Part shown: positions 57,204 through 64,000 of the stretch, in pieces
How the letters are laid out: each line of letters begins with the position of its first letter
Numbering within the stretch: the stretch's first letter is position 1
Origin: Lasiodiplodia sp. COLG20
Lineage: Eukaryota > Ascomycota > Dothideomycetes > Botryosphaeriales > Botryosphaeriaceae
Length of the DNA stretch: 64,000 nt
NCBI GenBank assembly: GCA_009801085.1
Contig: VNWV01000001.1
Coordinates: 3,162,001-3,226,000 of the forward strand
Direction of reading: 5' to 3'
Translations under genes and position numbers: made by a program
The notes under the pieces: generated by a model
Told to the model about the DNA's origin: nothing
Seen by the model: the letters and a program-made list of their open reading frames with translations, nothing else
The model's database searches: none

Positions 57204-58907
57204 GCTGCAAACGCCGGAAGCTGATGGTATGCCTTTAGGTGCCCTGCCTTCTTTTCTTTGCTGAAGTTTCGGTTTCATGAAGTTCGTAGTGGGTGACCAA
57301 CCGTAAAATTGCTTTGTACGAGTAAGGGATCATGCTGCTTAGCGATTCAACTTAGGCTCTAATCCAAAATGCGAGGTTCCATGACGGATAAAGTAAACGT
57401 GATGGCTTCTTCCCGAAATGTGTCCAGACAGCACGAAAGTGTTGCGCAGGGGGCCGCTCAGAGCGGCCCACTTGCTAAGTAAAGTAGATCCGCAAGGTGA
57501 AGCATGCGCCACACCGAAGCATGACAAGTCGCCTTTCACCAATTCTGCCGGCGCAGAAGGGTATCAATCACCCTGCCAGAGACTGTGTATTGAAACATGC
57601 GACCTACGCGCTCCCAGCCCGATTCCTTTACGGTGAATGTCCAGTGGTTGAATGAAAATGGCACCAGGCATTCTCACTCAATTTCCGAACATCACATTAC
57701 GCTCATAAAATACTAAAAATTTCATAGACTGTGCTGATGAGCTGAAATGATCAAGTAATTAAGGCATAGAAGATTTCAGTGTGAGCGGTCCTGGTGGCTG
57801 GCTCGTTCTTCGATCATCACTGACGTCCTTATCTCTCTAGACAACCTCCAATCCTAAATTTGGAGTAAATAAGTATTTCACGTGTTTTCGTACTCTAATA
57901 AATCACTATTTTGGTTAGAATGGCTCTTTAAGCTTACTCGCCAGTACGGATTTAACAAGGCACTAAATGTTTCAACGCGTTGTTGCCCCCACACACCGAT
58001 ACACAACTCTTTATTCGCTCGTTCTCATTAATACCAAGTAAATTTCTCTATCCATCCTTTGATCTTCACTCGATCTTGCGAAAGCTGTATCTCTTTTCTT
58101 CCAACAAAATCGCATTTATTGTCGAGTGAAAATTAGGAGCATGGAGGCGCCAACGCCACTTCAATCAGCGGACCAGAAAAGAAGCCAGGGATAGAGTGAG
58201 AATAAAGTTCCCACTGGCTCAAGCGCCTAGGCTACGGGAGGCGCCGTCACTTCTATGCCGTTTACTGCACTCTCATAGTCATGCGCGATTACTGCAAACG
58301 GGAAGAGACGCTGATCTTCGTCCTCGTGACAAGTGAGATTGGTCTTGGGGTGATACAAGAAGAATTAGTGCCTTTCGCGCTAAGAATGAAGGGATATATC
58401 CCTTGCTGAGATGCGTACACTCACATGTGATCGGCCGGTTTCGTCAACTATCGTGACAACAGTATCTTCTATGTTGATCCAGTCCTATCTCTCTTGTATG
58501 GCACGCTAATACGCCAAAATAGTTGAGACCCTTTCGTATAGTTTCTTCTATAGGGAAGCTTCTCGGCTCCTACTTCCTATGGTTCCGTCCCGGCGGGAGC
58601 ACTTTCGCTACCACTACTCTCAGAAGCTTCTTCTCTTCGAGAACGATTCCGCTGCTAAAATGCTTAATGCGTGGACCTCAAATCTAGTTCTAACTTCAAC
58701 TACGGTAAACGCCGAAAAGAGGTGCTCATGGGAAAGATTCCAAAGATATATATTGGATGGCTTCTCTCTTCAGTCGGACATCCATCGCAACTCTCCTCCT
58801 CAGCCTCCCATTCCCACAATACTTTTATTCAGTTGTCTAGAGGACACTCGACTAAACGCTGAGCGTTTCATCTCCTATCTATCTTACCAAAACTCCAATT
58901 CGCCAAG
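57204..58907. other. 1.7-kb intergenic region, no supported gene
   Basis: AT-rich. The 119-codon frame at 58579-58938 overlaps the next gene and has no motif; most of 58.4-58.9 kb looks like promoter and a pyrimidine-rich leader. Confidence 0.45.
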
Positions 58908-59411
58908 ATGTACACCTTCAAGAGCGTCGTGGTCATGATGGCCCTTAGCGCTGTCGGATTCGGTATTCCTCTTCAGCAGCGCAATGCCGATGCTCTTCCT
59001 CAGCTCGCTCCTCCTCCAGCCGGGCTCGGACCTTATGGTCTTAAGAGCCTTACGTCCCCGACCAGTGCGGTGCCTGAGCCCACTCCGAGTGACGAGCCCG
59101 TCTCCGTCCCTGACGAGCCTACCGCTGCTGCCGCTGTCGAGACTACCTCTTCCGCCCTTCTCGAGACTAGCGTTGCCGTCCCTCTTAAGACTAGCACCGC
59201 CGCCCCTCTTGGGACTACAGCCGTCGCATCCGTCCAGCCTACGAGCGTTGCCGCCGCCACTACTCTATCTACGGCGACAATTGCTACCGCTTCCGGCTCG
59301 CCGGCTTCATCCGCTGCCGTCCCCTCCAGCACTACTGCTGCCTCGAACAATGTCACTGTTGGCCAGCTGGTCAACAATCTGCTCAACACCTTGCTCGGAG
59401 GTCACAGGTGA
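58908..59411 (+). CDS. Small secreted Ala/Ser/Thr/Pro-rich protein
   Basis: Single exon of 167 residues. A signal peptide (FKSVVVMMALSAVGFGIPL) is followed by a Pro-rich part, then about 85 residues of Ala, Ser, Thr and Val in loose repeats (ETSSALLETSVAVP-like, LKTSTAAPLGTTAVA-like). It ends in a short amphipathic segment (NNVTVGQLVNNLLNTLLGG). The Ser/Thr-rich middle would be heavily O-mannosylated, as in wall or matrix proteins. There is no Cys and no GPI signal. No domain is recognised. The repeats are also visible in DNA as CT-rich short motifs. Confidence 0.72.
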   Translation: MYTFKSVVVMMALSAVGFGIPLQQRNADALPQLAPPPAGLGPYGLKSLTSPTSAVPEPTPSDEPVSVPDEPTAAAAVETTSSALLETSVAVPLKTSTAAPLGTTAVASVQPTSVAAATTLSTATIATASGSPASSAAVPSSTTAASNNVTVGQLVNNLLNTLLGGHR

Positions 59412-60534
59412 TCGGCCTGTGGTCGCACCACCTCTCTTACGCCGTTGATCGGTGACTCGGCTGTTGATCGGTAACTCGGCCGTTGATCGGTATTCCAGCC
59501 GACGAAACCTCCATCCAGAGTCTGCAAGCCCAGACCTGGTTGTTCTTCCGTCGGTTAGCTGGAATTCAATCTGGAATTGAGTAGCTTTTCTTAATCGAAT
59601 CAAATAATATTTATTCATTTTGAGTCAGCCAAGACCTGAGTTTTGTGTGATCCCATGTGTCCTGAAAGCTTGTTTTTTCATGTCATATGTGATACTGATA
59701 CTTGATGAGCGCCGCAATCTCTGTTTCCGTTGGCCGGCAAGGGAGTAGCATGGTGATATTCGTCGTGGAAGTTACGCCACTAGATAAGCTAACCTACCAC
59801 AACGTGGAACGGATCAGTTACGGGTCAAGGTTGCGCAGCAGCAGTGACCTCCCTCTCTCTGGTGCGGCTGTTCCACTGGGTTGTCAAGGAGCACGATGAA
59901 GAAGATGAGCGACGTGTAAGGTTGGCGATGGGAGCGGAGCAGGACGGCTGGAGGACGGCGCACATGCCGCCCATGGCTGGCGGCACAGTTCGAGGCAAGA
60001 ATTGGGGCGTTTGCGAGGCGGCGGGCGGTGGATCGACCTTCCAGCCACCCGTCGGGGCGAGACATGGCGGCTGCGGGTGGTGACGTTACACAACGGCAAC
60101 GCCCGACAGCCATCCATTGCCGAACGACTAATTGTCAGCCTCTGACGCGCGATTTCTTTATTTCACGCTTCGTCGCTAGCTGTGTTTGTAGTGTGGAGGC
60201 TTGTCGGCTCGGAAAAGGTTACCACCAAATCATTTGGCGGCAGTTGGACTGAGTCGTTGCCAGGGTCGAGGGCGGAAATACCTTCCAGACGCGCCAGGGA
60301 AAGCAAGTGCCGTGGCAGGCTTTCCCGCTGAGTAAGGGTGAAACAGGCAGCTGGCTTGTCACGCCGCCATACCTCGCTCGTATTATTGGATGCCGGGTTG
60401 GGCTGTAACAGTTAGGCTACCTACGAGCCGGAATCTGCTTCCCTCATCTAGTGTTAGCGTGGGATGGCCTGCGCGCTAATGTCCCGACGCGGGCTAAACC
60501 CCGCAATCTAAAGTACGTCACCCCACACTCTTTT
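59412..60534. other. Intergenic with short tandem repeat
   Basis: The 59.4-59.5 kb part carries the tandem repeat listed separately. Frames at 59.8-60.1 kb overlap in all phases and look like GC-rich noise. Confidence 0.45.
59444..59500. repeat. Tandem repeat, three 19-nt units
   Basis: Units begin GTTGATCGGT at 59444, 59463 and 59482. The first two also share ACTCGGC. It sits just after the stop of the small secreted gene, in its probable 3' untranslated region. Confidence 0.8.
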
Positions 60535-60570
60535 CCCCGCGGGGGAGAGCTGGGGGATCATCACCCCCAG
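60535..60570. promoter_or_regulatory. Inverted repeats and CreA-like sites upstream of sugar transporter
   Basis: CCCCGCGGGG (60535-60544) is a palindrome holding CCCCGC and GCGGGG. CTGGGGG (60550-60556) and CCCCCAG (60564-60570) form a second inverted repeat with a 7-nt spacer. Further CCCCGC (about 60499) and CCCCAC (about 60521) sites are nearby. These fit the CreA consensus and sit 220-300 nt before the ATG, so glucose repression is a reasonable inference. Confidence 0.45.
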
Positions 60571-60691
60571 GATCGCCACTCGGGACATTGGGGCGTCGAA
60601 ATGGTCAAGGCCTGCAACTTGCCTTCAAAAGCCGAGAGTAGGAATCCATCTTCCGATAGAAATTCGAAGCGTTTCCCCGGACTTTGGCATG

Positions 60692-60698
60692 TATATAT
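60692..60698 (+). promoter_or_regulatory. TATA box of second sugar transporter
   Basis: TATATAT, 99 nt before the ATG at 60791. Confidence 0.45.
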
Positions 60699-60790
60699 TG
60701 CGGGTGCCTTCGCGTTCAGCTGATACTCTAAGAGTAAGAGTTGTTCTACTCTCAAATTCACCGTTTCTTGTTGCCTCTTGATTTGCAGTC

Positions 60791-62486
60791 ATGTCGAAGA
60801 ACAAGGATGCGGAGCCTCTGAAGGCTTCTCACGAACCATCAACCGAGAAGATCGAGGACCTGGCTGACACCGAGCTCACAACCATACCCAGCAACGCAGA
60901 AGGCCATGTTTCGTATGGCAAGAGCGGCATCGCTGGTCTTGTCGAATCTCCGTATGTCCTTGGTGCAGCATTTCTTGCGTCCATGGGAGGCTTCTCCTTT
61001 GGGTATGACCAGGGTGTCATTTCGATTGTCAATGTCATGGACCAGTTTCACACTGCCTTTCCGCCGGCAAAGACTGCTTTCGGAAAGGGCTTCATGACAG
61101 GCATGCTCGAGTTTGGAGCCTTCATCGGCTGCTTCTTCATGCCTACTTTGGCAGACATGATTTCTCGCAAGCGGGCTTTGACTGTCGTGGTCGTCATCTT
61201 CAACATCGGAGCCATCATGCAGACGGCTGCCCAGTCGTACGGAGTCCTCGTCGCAGGCAGAACCATCGGAGGCATCGGCGTGGGTACATTGGCAATGGTG
61301 AGCAACACTTCAACACCAACATTGGATCAGCACTGACATCCTATGGTAGGGCGCACCAATCTACATCTCCGAGATCGCACCACCAAACCTCCGCGGCACG
61401 CTTCTCGTCCTCGAATCCATCTCCATCGTCACCGGCGTCGTGAGTTCCTTCTGGATCACTTACGGCACACGGCACCTACCCGGTGAAGCCTCCTTCCGCC
61501 TCCCCTTCGGCCTGCAGATGGTCTGCTCGACGCTGCTGGGCATCGGCATCAACTTCTACCCGTACTCTCCACGCTGGCTCGCCCTCGTCAACCGCCCGCA
61601 AGAAGCCCTCCGCAGCCTCGAGCGCCTGCGCCGCCTCCCCGCCACCGACGTGCGCGTGCAGATGGAGCACAAGGACATCCTCAGCGAGGTCGAGATCGAG
61701 AAGCTGGTCCAGGAGAAGCGGCACCCGGGCGCCAAGCGCCTCAAGCTCGAGGTGCTGGGCTGGATCGACCTGTTCCGCAAGCGGTCGTGGCGCAGGACGG
61801 CCGTCGGCGTCGGCGTCGCCTTCTTCCAGCAGTTCTCCGGCATCAACGCCTTCATCTACTACGCGCCAACGCTGTTCCAGTCGCTCGGCCAGTCGGACGA
61901 GATGTCCCTGATCATGTCCGGCATCTTCAACATCCTGCAGCTCGTCGCCGTCGCGGCGTGCTTCGTCGTCATCGACAAGGTCGGCCGTCGTCCGCTTGCC
62001 ATCTTGGGCGGCATCGGCGGCGGCGTCGCCTGGACGGTCATGGCCGCGCTCACGGGCGTCTTCTCGAAGGACTGGCTGGCGAACCCGGCGGCGGGCTGGG
62101 CAGCGGTGGCCATGGCGTTCCTGTTCGTCTTGCTCTACGGAGTGTCCTATTCTCCCCTGGGCTGGTGCCTGCCCGCCGAAGTTTTTCCCAATGCCTCTCG
62201 CTCAAAGGGTGTGGCTCTGTCGACGGCGACGGTGTGGCTGTGTAACTTTATTGTTGGTGTCGCAACGCCCCCCATGCTTGAGGATCTCGGGTTTGGAACT
62301 TATGTTTTCTTTGGCGCTTGGTGCTACGTCGCTGCTATTTGGGCGTACTTCCTTGTGCCAGAGACGAAGGGCAAGACGTTAGAGCAGATGGACGAAGTGT
62401 TTGGAGATTATGCCGCGCAGGAGGAGAAGGAACTTATGCGGGCGCATATGGCACAGCCCAACTGCAGCGTGAAAGCTGAGGTGTAA
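60791..62486 (+). CDS. MFS sugar transporter
   Basis: Exons 60791-61297 and 61350-62486, joined by a 52-nt GTGAGC...TAG intron, give 547 residues. The long cytosolic N-terminus (about 55 residues, acidic) precedes GGFSFGYDQGVISIV, the first membrane segment of fungal sugar and quinate porters. ADMISRKRALT follows segment 2, GAPIYISEIAPPNLRG comes after segment 4, and YSPRWL occupies the central loop. QQFSGINAFIYYAPTLF is the sugar-binding segment 7. DKVGRRPLA and VPETKGKTLEQMDEVFG close the family pattern. The protein is a plasma-membrane transporter; the substrate (hexose, disaccharide or quinate) is not decided by these motifs. It shares only the fold with the transporter at 7.5-9.1 kb and is not a recent copy. 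Confidence 0.92.
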
Positions 62487-63685
62487 CTGAAACGAGTTGT
62501 GCGATGTAGAACAGAACATACAATTGAGTTTAATCCTCTTAAATGAGCTTTTTACCCATGAAACATCTGAGGCTTGCCGGTGCAGCAAAATCTTCGTCCC
62601 GAATTCTACTGACAATTGAATGCAGCTGCAGTAGAAATCATGTCATAAGTAGTTGAAGCTATTATTCGGATTCAAATGTAACATGAACAATTATGTTTTT
62701 GTCCGGGCGATAGCTTCCACTCCCTACAGATGTTGTTCTTTGTTAAGGAAAGCTCACTGAGGCATAATTACCCCATATCCTAAGTCATTACTATTCTTCA
62801 TGCTAGCCTTCCGCTGCAACATCCCTCCGCTGTAACATCCCTCTCTGTATTTGGAAGTCATTTTCTTCTGCGGCGTGGGAGTTGCCCTGAATAAGGAAAC
62901 GATCGGTAGCCATGTCGAGTAGAGGTGAGAAATAATATAGTTGCCAAAGCCAAAGTGCCGTCAGTTCTTTCCAGTGAGCCTCGATCATACAGTAGACTAC
63001 GAGAGAGTAGCCTGAAGTTTTCAGCTTGTAAAGCATCGGGGCGTCGTCAAGCAGATGGCCATCGACACTTGCCATTCATATACCGCTACGGCAGTACTAC
63101 GATCCTCCAATTAGTCGTATATGAGAATCACGAACACGTTCGAATAATAGACTACGTAATTGGATCCACGCATCACCTTAGCTGGCCAATGCATAAGTTC
63201 TTTATAAATGCGATGGTGGATTGGGTTCGTATATGCCAAATACGAACGCATTCGTTTAGCTTCTTCTGAAATATTTTTCAATTACAAGCAGAACTCGTCC
63301 AAATGCTCATGGAAGATCAGATAATTAGCTTTCCTTATGGCGAATTTCTGCTTGTTTTATACTAACATTATCCATACATCTGTATAGTGTGTGGGGTGTG
63401 GTCCGAATGAAGGCGAATTGCTGTGATGGTAGGTCGATGTTTTACTAGCGCGTATTTTGCAGCAAGGACACAAATTGCTCAGCCAATAAGACATCAGACG
63501 TTTCTTCGCACGGGGCTTTATGCGTCCTTGCCCTTTGCATCACGCCAACAACAGGCATACCTACTACTACAGTAGCGTGCAAAATGGGCTCCGAAACACT
63601 TACGCCGAGTGAATATGCGTGTTCTTCTAGCCCCTTAATTATTTGCCGATCTGGTCTTTCATCGGCGGAGGAAGCTTAGTTTCTG
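62487..63685. other. AT-rich intergenic region
   Basis: A short direct repeat (CCGCTGCAACATCCCTC and CCGCTGTAACATCCCTC, 62812-62844) is the only structure noted. No gene supported. Confidence 0.45.
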
Positions 63686-63693
63686 TATATAAA
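63686..63693 (+). promoter_or_regulatory. TATA box of truncated 3'-most gene
   Basis: TATATAAA, 136 nt before the ATG at 63822, followed by a CT-rich leader. Confidence 0.5.
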
Positions 63694-63821
63694 CGCGCTT
63701 CCTGTTTAGCTTCTTGCTGGCCCACCACTGTTAGTTCAAGTCACTTCCGCACCGCCCCTGTCTCTCATTTCAACTATTCTCCACCACTCCTTCACCTTCG
63801 AGAGTATACAAACCTTCAATC

Positions 63822-64000
63822 ATGACGATGAGGAAGCTTGCAGCCATGGCGGCCATGAGCGGCATGTCCCTTGCGACCTGCTCCAACAACACCCGCACTC
63901 TCAACCTTGCTCCCGTCTACCACAACGGCACGGTCAATGTTGAACACCTTTCCACCCCGGGCAACCTCGACGGCTTTCGCATGCTCACTCCAGCGGCTCG
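63822..64000 (+). CDS. Start of a secreted protein, cut by window end
   Basis: 59 codons are visible. MRKLAAMAAMSGMSLATC looks like a signal peptide with possible cleavage near residue 18-20. NNTRTLNLAPVYHNGTVNVE then has two N-glycosylation sequons. The strong promoter and leader support a real, expressed gene. The visible part is too short to name a family. Confidence 0.6.
   Translation, partial: MTMRKLAAMAAMSGMSLATCSNNTRTLNLAPVYHNGTVNVEHLSTPGNLDGFRMLTPAA

Noticed and set aside
1..64000. CRISPR arrays, rRNA and prophage-like features
   Set aside because: The genome is eukaryotic by intron structure, and no such pattern was seen.

Overview
The window looks like nuclear DNA from a filamentous ascomycete (Pezizomycotina). 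Coding regions carry short introns of about 45-75 nt, mostly GT...AG with CTAAC/CTGAC-like branch sites. The families are typical of such fungi: HET and NACHT-ankyrin proteins, BTB proteins, a P450, MFS sugar transporters, a GH3 enzyme, a type-B carboxylesterase, an A1-type aspartic protease-like protein, a tyrosinase remnant and a tetraspanin. I could not narrow the species. All family calls come from reading translated sequence by eye; no homology search was run. Exon joins were chosen by reading frame, splice-site form and fit to the family.

Layout. 0.8-5.1 kb: a NACHT-ankyrin (NLR-type) gene with an in-frame stop in its hydrolase domain. 7.4-9.1 kb: a sugar transporter. 12.3-13.8 kb: an O-methyltransferase with a probable GC-AG intron. 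14.5-16.6 kb: a HET-domain protein. 17.1-17.9 kb: a BTB protein with no identifiable start. 20.7-21.5 kb: an intronless 2-oxopent-4-enoate hydratase-like enzyme. 22.4-23.1 kb: a decayed gene. 23.9-26.0 kb (minus): an aspartic protease-like membrane protein lacking the first catalytic Asp. 26.6-28.1 kb: a secreted, probably GPI-anchored protein. 29.4-31.2 kb: a P450. 31.4-32.7 kb (minus): an arrestin-like protein. 33.8-34.3 kb (minus): a small secreted protein without a start codon. 34.8-35.3 kb: half of a tyrosinase. 35.9-38.5 kb: a JmjC protein. 39.0-42.5 kb: a very large fusion of methyltransferase, FAD oxidase, P-loop kinase and phosphoribosyltransferase. 43.6-45.2 kb: a carboxylesterase. 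45.9-47.1 kb: an unknown coiled-coil protein. 48.0-49.1 kb: a second BTB protein. 49.2-49.8 kb (minus): an IFI6/IFI27-like membrane protein. 51.1-53.8 kb: a membrane-anchored GH3 beta-glucosidase. 54.4-56.0 kb (minus): small membrane proteins. 56.0-57.2 kb: a tetraspanin with a one-base frameshift. 58.9-59.4 kb: a small Ala/Ser/Thr/Pro-rich secreted protein. 60.8-62.5 kb: a second sugar transporter. 63.8 kb to the end: the start of a secreted protein that runs off the window.

Gene density is low and long stretches hold no convincing gene. A recurring theme is damage. At least eight loci carry a stop, a frameshift, a lost start or a truncation. Two of the clearest indels fall in or beside short runs of one base, so assembly error competes with real decay and must be separated from it. 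The most striking single object is the four-enzyme fusion at 39.0-42.5 kb. Its flavin oxidase, methyltransferase, kinase and PRPP-binding modules in one chain suggest a dedicated nucleotide- or base-modifying pathway. Its promoter region holds an unusual cluster of three perfect inverted repeats. Otherwise the genes do not form an obvious biosynthetic cluster: the O-methyltransferase, P450 and hydratase are far apart and there is no backbone synthase in view.
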